Shown here one piece after another: positions 18,171 through 26,222 of a DNA stretch of 64,000 nt. Numbering within the stretch: position 1 is the first letter of the stretch; the number at the start of each line of letters is the position of its first letter. The notes beneath the pieces were generated by a model, which had not been told where the DNA came from, searched no databases, and saw only the letters and a program-made list of their open reading frames with translations. The position numbers and the translations under genes were made by a program. The DNA is from Robinsoniella sp. (GTDB lineage: Bacteria; Bacillota; Clostridia; Lachnospirales; Lachnospiraceae): positions 414,952 to 478,951 of the forward strand of contig JAMPFB010000001.1 in NCBI GenBank assembly GCA_023664735.1. Reading direction: 5' to 3'.

Positions 18171-19211
18171 ATGAATTTAGAAGAATATAAAGGCGTATAT
18201 GTCTTTGCACAGCAGGTTGACAATCAATTAAGCAGCATTGCTTTTGAGTTAATCGGAAAAGGTAAAGACTTAGCAGCAGATTTAGGAACAGAGGTTACCG
18301 CAATCCTTGTAGGTTCAGGGGTAAAAGACCTTGCAGACGAGCTTGCAGCATACGGTGCCGACAAAGTAATCGTTGTAGACGATCCTGAATTAAAGGATTA
18401 TAGAACAGAACCTTATACACATGCAGTTGCATCCGTGATTGAAAAATACAAACCGGAAATCGTATTGGTAGGCGCTACCGCAATTGGACGTGACTTAGGA
18501 CCAAGAGTTTCCGCAAGAGTAAAAACAGGTCTTACTGCTGACTGTACCGTATTGGAAATCGGTGATTTCCCATTAAATCCAATTCCGGGCAAGGAGCAGA
18601 AGCACAACCAGCTGTTAATGACTCGTCCTGCATTTGGTGGAAACACCATTGCTACCATTGCATGTCCTGATAACCGCCCGCAGATGGCTACCGTTCGTCC
18701 GGGTGTTATGCAGAAGCGTGAAAAAGTAGAAGGCGCAAAGGCTGTTGTAGAAGAATTCAATCCGGGCTTTACACCGGACAACAAATATGTTGAGATTCTG
18801 GATGTGGTAAAATCCGTAGTAGATACAGTAGACATTATGGATGCTAAGATTCTCGTATCCGGCGGACGTGGCGTAGGAAGCCCTGAAAACTTTAAATTAC
18901 TGGAGGATTTGGCAGACGCTATCGGCGGAACCGTAAGCTGCTCACGTGCAGTTGTGGATTCCGGCTGGAAGCCACGTGACCTTCAGGTTGGACAGACCGG
19001 TAAAACCGTACGTCCTAACGTATACTTTGCAATTGGCATTTCCGGAGCAATCCAGCACGTTGCAGGTATGGAAGAATCCGACATCATCATCGCTATCAAC
19101 AAGGACGAAACAGCTCCTATTTTTGAGGTAGCTGATTATGGCATTGTTGGAGATTTGAATAAAATTGTTCCTATGCTGACAGAGCAGATTAAGGCTGTTG
19201 TGAAGAAGTAG
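18171..19211 (+). CDS. etfA: Electron transfer flavoprotein alpha subunit
   Basis: A 346-residue EtfA. The start at ATG 18171 ([15 protein letters not shown]) matches the usual N-terminus; GTG 18159 in frame is an alternative. The C-terminal FAD domain has the signature [18 protein letters not shown] and the segment [16 protein letters not shown]. It is the last gene of the butyrate operon, followed by two hairpins, the second a strong terminator. Confidence 0.95.
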   Translation: MNLEEYKGVYVFAQQVDNQLSSIAFELIGKGKDLAADLGTEVTAILVGSGVKDLADELAAYGADKVIVVDDPELKDYRTEPYTHAVASVIEKYKPEIVLVGATAIGRDLGPRVSARVKTGLTADCTVLEIGDFPLNPIPGKEQKHNQLLMTRPAFGGNTIATIACPDNRPQMATVRPGVMQKREKVEGAKAVVEEFNPGFTPDNKYVEILDVVKSVVDTVDIMDAKILVSGGRGVGSPENFKLLEDLADAIGGTVSCSRAVVDSGWKPRDLQVGQTGKTVRPNVYFAIGISGAIQHVAGMEESDIIIAINKDETAPIFEVADYGIVGDLNKIVPMLTEQIKAVVKK

Positions 19212-19291
19212 TAGGATAAATGGACAGTCAAAATAGGGAAAAGCCTTATTGGGACTGCTTGAAACAGAAGATAAAAATTAGAAGATCTGAG

Positions 19292-19324
19292 ACCCCTCAC
19301 TTCGGAAAATCTGGAGAGAGGGGT
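19292..19324 (+). terminator. Possible first terminator hairpin after etfA
   Basis: ACCCCTC (19292-19298) pairs with GAGGGGT (19318-19324), with a 19-nt loop and only a short T tract. It is weaker than the hairpin that follows. Confidence 0.4.
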
Positions 19325-19350
19325 TTATAACATTTAAATGAAAAGCAAAC

Positions 19351-19380
19351 AAAAAAGACACGATTTGACGTGTCTTTTTT
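19351..19380. terminator. Bidirectional terminator between etfA and the minus-strand small transcript
   Basis: AAAAAAGACACG and CGTGTCTTTTTT form a perfect 12-bp stem around ATTTGA. It ends in T on both strands, so it can serve etfA and the minus-strand unit. Confidence 0.9.
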
Positions 19381-19471
19381 GATGCTACAACATTAAATAG
19401 ACTTGGTAGGTTGCAATCCCACATCTCCTAACAAGGGCGATAGCCAGCTGTTCTATCCTCTTGCCTATTTA
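19351..19471 (-). ncRNA. Candidate small transcript of about 120 nt, function unknown
   Basis: On the minus strand a promoter (TTGACA at 19501-19506, 17-bp spacer, TAATAT at 19478-19483) is followed about 100 nt later by the strong terminator at 19351-19380. The transcribed part holds GTTAGGAG and several short frames, none clearly coding. It could be a regulatory RNA, an antitoxin RNA or a very small peptide gene. I do not recognise the family. Confidence 0.4.
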
Positions 19472-19477
19472 TATATT

Positions 19478-19506
19478 ATATTACATCAGCATATATTTTG
19501 TGTCAA
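19478..19506 (-). promoter_or_regulatory. Promoter of the minus-strand small transcript
   Basis: TTGACA (19501-19506 on the minus strand), 17 bp, TAATAT (19478-19483). Confidence 0.6.
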
Positions 19507-19537
19507 CCTTTTCAGCGTACCTTTCTTCAAGAATCTT

Positions 19538-19864
19538 TCAAAATTTAAAAGAGTTAAGTGCATGTAAGGTTTTCATATATAGTTTACCGTCGTTGGTGAG
19601 TTTTATGCCTATACGAACTTTATTGTCAATTGTTTCAAATATTTTAACTAACATAATATTACCATCTTTTGGATTTATACCATAATAATCAGGAGTCCTA
19701 ATAATACTTTCAATGTATTTGAAATAGTATTCAAATTCATAAGGATGTCTACTTTTTATATGGTTAATATTGTTATCCCCAAGGTAAATGGGGGTATTTA
19801 TCGTTACATTAAGTTTTAAATTGTCTATTATTTCCTGTTTTAAAAATCCTACAATTTTTCCCAT
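19538..19864 (-). CDS. Small PBECR-like (phage Barnase/EndoU/ColicinE5/RelE-type) nuclease, possibly truncated
   Basis: A 108-residue protein. The core NINHIKSRHPYEFEYYFKYI followed by IIRTPDYYG and a beta-strand tail (IMLVKIFETI, RIGIKLT) resembles the PBECR family of small nuclease domains found in phage and toxin loci. No good ribosome site precedes the ATG, and the C-terminus ends early compared with relatives I recall. It may therefore be a remnant of a longer toxin. It lies in an AT-rich patch of degraded accessory genes. The family call rests on pattern memory only. Confidence 0.5.
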   Translation of the reverse strand: MGKIVGFLKQEIIDNLKLNVTINTPIYLGDNNINHIKSRHPYEFEYYFKYIESIIRTPDYYGINPKDGNIMLVKIFETIDNKVRIGIKLTNDGKLYMKTLHALNSFKF

Positions 19865-20049
19865 AAATATACAATATCATACATTGTTATAGGAGTAAAT
19901 ACAAAATATGTGGGCGATTTTGACCCTTTGGAAGGTGTTTTTTGAAATTACAATGTAAGAATAAGTGAAATTAAAATCATACAATTAGAAATACATAAAC
20001 CAATTACTAAAACAAAAAAATCGGACGTCAATATGTCTCGATTTTATCA

Positions 20050-20296
20050 TCATAATTTATCTGAAATTTCCGCCAAGGCTTTTATAATTGTAATATACTT
20101 TTCGTATTGGACAGAACCGCTGCGCTTTGCCGTATGAAGAATATTTACTAAAGCAGGATCGGAATCTGAAATATTTCCCGATAGCAAATAATCTGTGCTC
20201 AAATTTAATTCGCTGGCCAAGGCTACAAAGGTTTCTAAAGACATTTTTCTGGAGCCTCGTTCAATATTGGTATAAAAGCAGAGAATATAATAAGTG
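20050..20296 (-). pseudogene. 5'-truncated XRE-family HTH regulator
   Basis: The frame reads YTNIERGSRKMSLETFVALA, then ELNLSTDYLLSG, which is the second half of an XRE/Cro helix-turn-helix plus a short C-terminal tail. The first half of the DNA-binding domain is missing: upstream of YTNIERG the frame holds unrelated residues. The only start is an internal ATG at 20244, after most of the HTH. The gene is therefore broken, probably by the event that placed the neighbouring toxin-antitoxin fragment. Confidence 0.7.
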
Positions 20297-20337
20297 ATAT
20301 TTATTGAAAATGGGATTTATAGGAAGGAGCGATTTTA

Positions 20338-20623
20338 TGGCATTAGTAGATGTAAATATTAGGGTGCCGATGGAAATGGCGGCTTACCTGCAACCATCCG
20401 ATCAGGTTATTGAGCTTGAAAGAAATGCATTGTTGCTATACCCATATATTTTAAAGCAGACGATATCGCATGGCGTGCGGCTGAAATATTGGGAATACGC
20501 AAAAATGAATTGATAGATATTTATGATAAATTGGGATTTTCATATCTGGATTTGACAATGAATGATCTTGATATGGAACTGGATGCTTATAGAAAGGTGA
20601 AAGCGAAAAAGGAATTGGCATGA
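20338..20623 (+). pseudogene. UPF0175 antitoxin-like gene with a one-base frameshift
   Basis: Start ATG 20338 follows AGGAAGGAGC. The frame reads MALVDVNIRVP and on to KQTISHG, then loses register near 20475. Adding one base restores RAAEILGIRKNELIDIYDKLG and an end at the TGA at 20621-20623. UPF0175 proteins are usually small antitoxin-like partners of PIN-domain proteins. The intact product would be about 95 residues; as written it stops at 20513. The ATGA overlap with the following PIN fragment is the classic toxin-antitoxin arrangement. Confidence 0.75.
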
Positions 20624-20730
20624 TAATTATATCTGATACTACACCAATTATTTCTCTTTTAAAAATTAACAGACTTGATTTATTGGAGAAGTTATTCGGA
20701 GAGGTTTTAATTCCAAATGCTATTGGATAG
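20620..20730 (+). pseudogene. Truncated DUF3368/PIN-domain toxin fragment
   Basis: Only the first 36 codons remain. MIIISDTTPIISLLKINR carries the first PIN-domain acidic residue, but the frame ends at TAG 20728-20730, far short of the roughly 150 residues of DUF3368 proteins. The catalytic core is lost, so the toxin should be dead. It overlaps the frameshifted UPF0175 gene by 4 bp. Confidence 0.75.
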
Positions 20731-20780
20731 ATTGCAGTAAAGATAATATTAAAAAAGGATTATTTGTAAGAAGGGGATTG

Positions 20781-21515
20781 TTAAAATCCCCTTTCCTGCA
20801 CATAGGGCTTTAGCGCCTCAACCCAAATCCCATACCCCTCCCCTGTCATATGTACCCCATCAATAGAATAAGCTTTTGGCAAATCATTATCCTCATCTGC
20901 CAGAAGAGAATAGATATCAACATAAGTAACATCATGTTTTATGGCAAGCTCTTGGATGGAGGCATTAAGCGTCTGTACATCCTTGTTTGGGATGCTGGTA
21001 GAAGAATGAACCGGAAGGATGCTTTGTACATAAATTTCACAATCCGGCAGGGCGGCAGTCAGGTCGTCTAATATTTGCCCATAATAATTCAGAGTCGTTT
21101 CAGAAGAAATTCCCTGTCTTAAATCGTTTATTCCAATCATTAAAAAGATTTTTTTAGGCTGCGCTTCGATAATGACAGAAAGGCGGTTTCGTACTCCTTC
21201 TGTCACATCACTGTCAATGCCACGATTTAAAACCACCTGATCCGGGAAAAACTCCTGCCATTCGCCTCTGGCAGTAATAGAATCTCCTACAAATACAATA
21301 TCTGCTTTTTGGACCGGACACATTTCAAACATGGATTCCCTCTGTATATATTGGGCATTATCCTGATAGGAATAGGATGCAGCATTCATGGTATGATAAA
21401 GGGATTTAAAATAACCATCCCGATATAAAAGCAATAAAAGCGCAATGCCAAGAAACAGACAGCAAAGCATAAGCAGAACCATGGCTTTCTTCCAATGTTT
21501 TTCCAGATAGTTCAT
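20781..21515 (-). CDS. Membrane-anchored SGNH/GDSL hydrolase
   Basis: A 244-residue protein with an N-terminal membrane segment (about 10-30, AMVLLMLCCLFLGIALLLLL) and an extracellular SGNH fold. Block I is VFVGDSITARGEW with the nucleophile Ser, the oxyanion Asn is in MIGINDLRQG, and the Asp-x-x-His pair is in DGVHMTGEGY. These enzymes are esterases or O-acetyl hydrolases, often acting on cell-surface glycans; the substrate cannot be told from sequence. Directly upstream on the same strand is the 3' end of another gene, so it may once have been part of an operon. Confidence 0.85.
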   Translation of the reverse strand: MNYLEKHWKKAMVLLMLCCLFLGIALLLLLYRDGYFKSLYHTMNAASYSYQDNAQYIQRESMFEMCPVQKADIVFVGDSITARGEWQEFFPDQVVLNRGIDSDVTEGVRNRLSVIIEAQPKKIFLMIGINDLRQGISSETTLNYYGQILDDLTAALPDCEIYVQSILPVHSSTSIPNKDVQTLNASIQELAIKHDVTYVDIYSLLADEDNDLPKAYSIDGVHMTGEGYGIWVEALKPYVQERGF

Positions 21516-21518
21516 TTT

Positions 21519-21653
21519 TTAGTACCCCATTTCTTTTAATTCTTCCACAATTTTAATATATTCTTCAATCACATCAAAGCCGTTATAATCCTCACGATTT
21601 GAGTCGCTTATATCACCATAAGAAATCCGCTGTCCTTTTTGTGCATTTTTGTT
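21519..21653 (-). pseudogene. 3' remnant of an unidentified gene
   Basis: An open frame without a start reads KNAQKGQRISYGDISDSN, then REDYNGFDVIEEYIKIVEEL, and ends just before the SGNH gene (spacing 3 bp). The short spacing and acidic helical tail look like the true end of a coding gene, but nothing upstream continues it. I do not recognise the family. Confidence 0.45.
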
Positions 21654-21840
21654 TTATTGTAATACGAAGTCGAGGATAATTCAAATATAAATTAAAGGAA
21701 AATGATTTTAGATTATAAGTTATCAATAAAATATTATCTGTTTTAAAAATAGAATTTATCATTTTTTTATAAATTCATTCTTGAAATAGATACAAGTCAT
21801 ATGATAAGATATACAAAAGCATTTATCTTCTAACTTTTCG

Positions 21841-22362
21841 GTGGAAAACCAGTCTATCATCATTTCTGCAAAGTCAAAGAACATTGGCACAAACGGTAGC
21901 GCAGGCAATGAGACATGCGATACGGCAAACATGGGAACCAATATAGGAGGGCACCTTGCAGGGAAGCCCATACCAATCCTGCAGAATTACAAGGATACTG
22001 TATTTCGGATTATTTTTAAGGAGCCGGAGAGTTATTAAGCCTGTACAATGCGGTAAACGGCACACACTATGACAATCCTGAGGAGCTGGAAGTCACAACC
22101 TTGGAAAATGCCATATACATGAACATGAAGAATGATGTTTCCTGCGTGCTGGACATGTGGATGAACCTGTATGAGCATCAGTCCACGGTAAATCCCAACA
22201 TTCCATTAAGGGATTTATTCTACACTGCAAGACTGTATGAGAACGTAATTATCAAAAGGGATATTTATTCCAGCAAACGTATCATGCTGCCAGCCCCTAA
22301 GTTCATAACCTTTTATAACGGAGTGGAACAGCAGCCGGAGCGGCGGGTTATGAAGCTATCCC
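21841..22362 (+). pseudogene. Rpn-family (PD-(D/E)XK) nuclease/transposase-like gene, frameshifted and 3' truncated
   Basis: The frame from GTG 21841 ends with YKDTVFRIIFKEPES, breaks at 22030, and continues one frame over as LLSLYNAVNGTHYDNPEEL, VTTLENAIYMNMKND, NLYEHQSTVNPNIPLRDL, and DIYSSKRIMLPAPKFITFYNG. This is the N-terminal half of the Rpn recombination-promoting nuclease family common in Lachnospiraceae. The C-terminal half is absent: the sequence switches near 22355 to a DUF6273 coding frame. Both the frameshift and the truncation make it non-functional. Confidence 0.75.
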
Positions 22363-23196
22363 CAAAGCGAAGTAGGGGACAGTGCAACCATAGAGGTAAT
22401 TGAAAATGTTATTTTTGCAGATGGAACTACGGCGGATGTAGGACTGGATGTCTGGGTAAATGGGACAAAGTACCGTAGGATTAGCGAAAAAGATACAAAT
22501 TACAGCGCAAATTTTGATGATGAGCCCAATAACGGTTTCCGTTATTTCAAATGGGAACCAATTAAGTGGAAGGTGCTGCAAAATGATGAAACTACGTTAT
22601 TTGTGATGATGGATAAGGCAATTGACTGTAAAGATTACATTAATGATGTTGTTGCACGTGCTACATGGGATGGAGGCTTCACATGGGAAACCAGCACCAT
22701 AAGGAACTGGCTGAATGATAGCTTTTATGACATAGCCTTTAGCAGCAGTGAGCAGGATGCCATCGTAACACAAAATGTAGTGAATGAAGACAATCCGAGC
22801 TCTGGTACAGAAGGTGGAAATAACACAAACGATAAGATTTATCTGCTTTCTATTGGTGAAGTGACGAATGAGACATATGGATTTTGTAGTGCTTATAGTA
22901 CTCGTTCGTCAAGTCGATGGGTTCAAACTAGTGATTACGCATATGTAAGGGGAACACTTAAATACAGTAGCAGTAATGGAGGAAACGACGGCTGTGACTG
23001 GTGGCTTCGCTCGCCCGGCGGGTATAGTAGCACCGCTGCGGATGTCGACTACCATGGGTGAGTCGATCGGTATGGCGGTACTGTCAGCCTTAGCAATGTC
23101 GGTGTCTGTCCAGCTTTGCATATAAATCTTTCATCTGGCAACTGGTTCATGGCGGATGATGGAACCAGTGGTGAAGGAGGAAATAAGATTCCATAA
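22354..23196 (+). pseudogene. DUF6273-type gene fragment, no start and an in-frame TGA
   Basis: The frame opens at 22354 (YPQSEVGD) without a proper start and runs through FRYFKWEPIKWKVL, WETSTIRNWLNDSFYDIAF, and DGCDWWLRSPGGYSS. It meets TGA at 23059-23061, then continues in the same frame through VDRYGGTVSLSN and CPALHINLSSGNW to TAA at 23194-23196. The TGA sits where relatives would be expected to have Trp or another residue. This is the C-terminal ligand-binding-like domain found in many secreted gut clostridial proteins, here fused to an Rpn fragment. The 5' truncation makes a real product unlikely. Confidence 0.7.
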
Positions 23197-23237
23197 AAAT
23201 TAAGATTATAAACATGCCGTAAAAAGTCGAAAAAGAA

Positions 23238-23276
23238 ACGCCCTACGCATGGCTTGCTATAGGACGTTTCTTTTTT
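23238..23276. terminator. Bidirectional terminator between the DUF6273 fragment and buk
   Basis: AAGAAACGCCCTA pairs with TAGGACGTTTCTT (one mismatch), with A and T runs on the two sides. It serves the minus-strand ptb-buk unit. Confidence 0.8.
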
Positions 23277-23299
23277 ATATCATTCATAGCCGCAGGCTT

Positions 23300-24361
23300 T
23301 TAGTAAGTCATTGCTTCCTCTTCGCCTTTTAATACACGAAGGGCGCCCTGTGCTAGTGCAAGCAGCTCATCTTCTCCCGGATATACGGTAAAGTCTGCAA
23401 TCCATCCGGCTTTTTCTTTCAAGCCTTCCACAACACCTTTGTCGTAAGCAATGCCGCCGGTTACGATAATCTGGTCTACTTTTCCATTTAATACACATGC
23501 CATGGAACCGATATCCTTTGCTACCTGCTGGATAAATGCCTGACGAAGCTCTATTGCCTTTTCATTGCCTTCTGAAGCCATCTTTTCCACGTCACGCATG
23601 TCATTTGTGCCAAGATAAGCATTAAAGCCACCGTTTCCTACGATTTTTTTGTATACTTCCTTTTCGGTAAAATCACCGGAGAAACACAGTTTAATTAAAG
23701 CGCCGCTTGGAACTGCACCGGCTCTTTCAGGAGAAAAAGCGCCGTCTCCATCCAAAGCATTGAATACATCCACTACCTTGCCGTTTCTGTGAGCGCCTAC
23801 GGAAACTCCACCGCCCATGTGGACAACAACCAGATTCAGGGAATCATATGCCTTTCCGGTTTCTTTTGCATATCTTTTGGCAACTGCCTTTTGGTTCAGT
23901 GCATGGAATACACTTGTCCTTGGAAGCTCCGGAACACCGGAATATCTGGCAATTGGCTCCAGTTCGTCAACTACTACAGGGTCAACGATAAAGGAGGGAG
24001 CGCCAATCTCATCACCAATCTCCCGGGCCAGAATGCCGCCTAAGTTGGAAGCATGCTGTCCTTGCTTCCCAATCCTTAAATCTTCCAGTAAGTCATCTGT
24101 AACTGCATAGGTGCCGCCGGGAATGGGCTTTAACATACCGCCCCTTCCTACTACCACATCCAAAGATTTCATATCAAAATCTTTTTCCTTTAATAAATCC
24201 AGAATAATATTTTTGCGAAAATCCTTCTGGTCTACGATAGAAGCATACTGTGCGATTTCTTCTGTGGAATGTCTTAAGGTCTCTTCAAATAATAAAGTCT
24301 CTTCTTCAAATACGCCGATTTTCGTGGAAGTAGAGCCCGGATTGATAATTAAGCTTTTCAT
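23300..24361 (-). CDS. buk: Butyrate kinase
   Basis: A 353-residue ASKHA-fold kinase that converts butyryl phosphate plus ADP to butyrate plus ATP. The start at ATG 24361 ([18 protein letters not shown]) is supported by AAAGGA upstream; an ATG at 24385 adds eight unlikely residues. Family motifs are [11 protein letters not shown] (phosphate 1), [13 protein letters not shown] (phosphate 2) and [10 protein letters not shown] (adenosine). A branched-chain acid kinase is a close alternative, but the full butyrate operon nearby favours butyrate. It is 52 bp downstream of ptb on the same strand. Confidence 0.93.
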   Translation of the reverse strand: MKSLIINPGSTSTKIGVFEEETLLFEETLRHSTEEIAQYASIVDQKDFRKNIILDLLKEKDFDMKSLDVVVGRGGMLKPIPGGTYAVTDDLLEDLRIGKQGQHASNLGGILAREIGDEIGAPSFIVDPVVVDELEPIARYSGVPELPRTSVFHALNQKAVAKRYAKETGKAYDSLNLVVVHMGGGVSVGAHRNGKVVDVFNALDGDGAFSPERAGAVPSGALIKLCFSGDFTEKEVYKKIVGNGGFNAYLGTNDMRDVEKMASEGNEKAIELRQAFIQQVAKDIGSMACVLNGKVDQIIVTGGIAYDKGVVEGLKEKAGWIADFTVYPGEDELLALAQGALRVLKGEEEAMTY

Positions 24362-24413
24362 AATATAATATCCTTTCTGCATCAATTAGCCCAATATGAG
24401 GACTGTGCTTGTT

Positions 24414-25325
24414 TTATTTCATAGCTTCCGCAACAACGGCGCCAAGAGCAAGGGAGTTTACCTTTGTCTCAAAGTCATCGGAACGGGAGGTTAAGATAAC
24501 AGGAGCTTTTGTTCCGGTTAAAATATTTCCGTTCTTTTCTTTTGCAGTGTGAACCAATGCCTTGTATACCAAATTGCCGGCATGGATATCAGGGAATAAA
24601 AGAATGTCTGCATCGCCAATAATCTTTCTTCCTTCTGCTCCTTTGTGCTTTGCAGCTTCCGGGTCGATAGCAAGATCCAAGGAAAGAGGACCATCTACGA
24701 TACAGCCGGTAATTTTTCCTTCTTCACACATCTTTGTAAGCTCTGCTGCCTCTACAGTAGCAGGCATTTTTGGATTTACTACTTCAACAGCAGCTAACGG
24801 AGCAACCTTTGGCATATCAATACCGCAGGCATTGCAGATTTCTACTGTATTTTCGATAATGTGCACCTTATCCTCCAAAGTAGGATAGGTCATAAAAGCA
24901 ACGTCTGTTAAGAAAAGTAATTTTTCCACGCCCTCGATTTCAAATACGCAGACATGGGATAAAGGTCTTCCGGTACGAAGCCCTACTTCCTTGTCCAAAA
25001 CACTCTTTAAGAAGGATTTGGTATCAATCAGTCCCTTCATGTACATATCTGCTGTGCCGTTATGAACCAGCTCCACAGCTTTCAGTGCAGCAGTATAAGT
25101 GTCCTTTTCATCAATAATTTCATAACCGGATAAGTCCATATTTATGGAAGCGGCAATTTCTTTAATCTTATCCGCATCACCTACTAAAATGGCATCCGCA
25201 ATGTTCCGTTCCTTTGCTGCCTTAACAGCCTCTAAAACCGGAGCATCCTGTGCTACGGCTACAGCAACTTTCTTTAAGGAACAGTCATTTACCTTTGCAA
25301 TTAAATCGTCAAATCCTTTGCTCAT
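24414..25325 (-). CDS. ptb: Phosphate butyryltransferase
   Basis: A 303-residue Pta/Ptb family enzyme exchanging CoA for phosphate on butyryl-CoA. Recognisable segments are MYMKGLIDTKSFLKSVLD, FLTDVAFMTYPTLEDK, TGCIVDGPLSLDLAIDPEA and TSRSDDFETKVNSLA. Start ATG 25325 follows AAGAGGTGTAAACA. It forms a two-gene operon with buk, giving substrate-level ATP from butyryl-CoA; together with thl to etfA, the whole acetyl-CoA to butyrate route is present in the window. Confidence 0.93.
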   Translation of the reverse strand: MSKGFDDLIAKVNDCSLKKVAVAVAQDAPVLEAVKAAKERNIADAILVGDADKIKEIAASINMDLSGYEIIDEKDTYTAALKAVELVHNGTADMYMKGLIDTKSFLKSVLDKEVGLRTGRPLSHVCVFEIEGVEKLLFLTDVAFMTYPTLEDKVHIIENTVEICNACGIDMPKVAPLAAVEVVNPKMPATVEAAELTKMCEEGKITGCIVDGPLSLDLAIDPEAAKHKGAEGRKIIGDADILLFPDIHAGNLVYKALVHTAKEKNGNILTGTKAPVILTSRSDDFETKVNSLALGAVVAEAMK

Positions 25326-25418
25326 TTGTTTACACCTCTTATTTGTTTTATTTTCATTTGGATTCTGCCGAAATGCGGTAATATACTGGCAAAAATCCAG
25401 ATTTTCATGCTCGTTAAA

Positions 25419-25447
25419 ATAATATCACTTCTATTTATAAAGGTCAA
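25419..25447 (-). promoter_or_regulatory. Promoter of ptb-buk
   Basis: Minus strand: TTGACC (25442-25447), 17-bp spacer, TATTAT (25419-25424), about 94 bp upstream of ptb. Confidence 0.65.
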
Positions 25448-25510
25448 TGAGGAAACTCAAAAAAGAAAGTATCAAAATTTATGAGGTATCTAAGAAGAAA
25501 AAGCAAAAGC

Positions 25511-25534
25511 CAGCGTCGTTAGGCGCTGGCTGGC
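25511..25534 (-). terminator. Terminator of the DUF3892 gene
   Basis: AGCCAGCG pairs with CGCTGGCT; on the minus strand the stem is followed by TTTTGCTTTTTCTT. Confidence 0.65.
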
Positions 25535-25626
25535 AATAGTTACTTATAGGGAGCAATTAAATTACTTATCCAACAAGTAGTTGTAATTTACATTACGGAA
25601 TCGGCACAAATCGAACTTTTGTAATA

Positions 25627-25902
25627 CTAATACCTAGGTAATTTTAGAAGGTTATCGGAAGGTGTATCATTAGGTTCTGAACGAACATATTTCTCGTAAT
25701 TAGAACTTAATGCGGGGATTAAATCGGGATATGGTGGAAGGTTAACATAGATACTATTAGGATTGACTTTTAGGTGATCATAAATGTCAGCCTTGGCATA
25801 ATATCCGGGATTAGTACAATCCTCGATGTAGATTTGGGCGATTTCAGTTGTTTTGGTTGAATTTGAACAGCCAGTTTTCATTTTGATTTTTGTAGCTTTC
25901 AT
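25627..25902 (-). CDS. DUF3892 protein
   Basis: A 91-residue cytosolic protein starting behind GGAGGAACAAAA. It reads IAQIYIEDCTNPGYYAKAD and ends with YPDLIPALSSNYEKYVRSEP and NLLKLP, which fits the DUF3892 pattern. The function of this family is unknown to me; such genes are often found beside phage or accessory loci. It stands alone between the ptb promoter and the IetAS-like cassette, with its own terminator. Confidence 0.7.
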   Translation of the reverse strand: MKATKIKMKTGCSNSTKTTEIAQIYIEDCTNPGYYAKADIYDHLKVNPNSIYVNLPPYPDLIPALSSNYEKYVRSEPNDTPSDNLLKLPRY

Positions 25903-25983
25903 TTTTGTTCCTCCATTAAATAAGAATAATATTGTAATCTATGTAAACAATAATAGAGAAACCGTAGCGAATAAACGTTCTGC

Positions 25984-26013
25984 TTGAGCATTAGAACTAA
26001 TCCGTGGTACAAT
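25984..26013 (+). promoter_or_regulatory. Promoter of a short transcript ahead of the IetAS-like pair
   Basis: TTGAGC (25984-25989), 18-bp spacer, TACAAT (26008-26013); a terminator follows only about 30 bp later. Confidence 0.5.
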
Positions 26014-26019
26014 GCTTTT

Positions 26020-26080
26020 GGGAAAGTACATATGTACGAAGGAGATCGGCATTCTATTCGCTAGATGCCGGTTTCTTTTT
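26020..26080 (+). ncRNA. Candidate short RNA or leader with a 10-codon frame
   Basis: Between the promoter at 25984-26013 and the terminator at 26047-26080 lies a stretch containing an ATG frame of ten codons (MYEGDRHSIR) whose end enters the terminator stem. It could be an attenuator-like leader, a small RNA or a leftover from a mobile element. The downstream operon has its own promoter, so it need not be its leader. Confidence 0.4.
26047..26080 (+). terminator. Terminator of the short transcript
   Basis: CGGCAT-T-CTA pairs with TAG-ATGCCG (one bulge), followed by GTTTCTTTTTT. Confidence 0.75.
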
Positions 26081-26151
26081 TATTGGAATTTTTGAATGGA
26101 TTATTTACAAACTTAATATAACACTAACAAAGATAAAAGTGAACAACTTTT

Positions 26152-26190
26152 TGTCCCAACATTGACAAAAATGTCCCAATCAGATAAAAT
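26152..26190 (+). promoter_or_regulatory. Promoter of the IetAS-like operon with a direct-repeat operator candidate
   Basis: TTGACA (26162-26167), 17 bp, TAAAAT (26185-26190). TGTCCCAA occurs at 26152-26159 and again at 26172-26179, exactly 20 bp apart, bracketing the -35 box. That spacing puts both on one DNA face, as expected for a repressor site. Confidence 0.65.
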
Positions 26191-26222
26191 ATAAATACGA
26201 AAAATAATTGGGAGTGACGCAT

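Noticed and set aside
22573..23196. Diversity-generating retroelement target in the DUF6273 fragment
   Set aside because: The WWLRSPG region looks like a variable domain, but no template repeat or reverse transcriptase is in the window.
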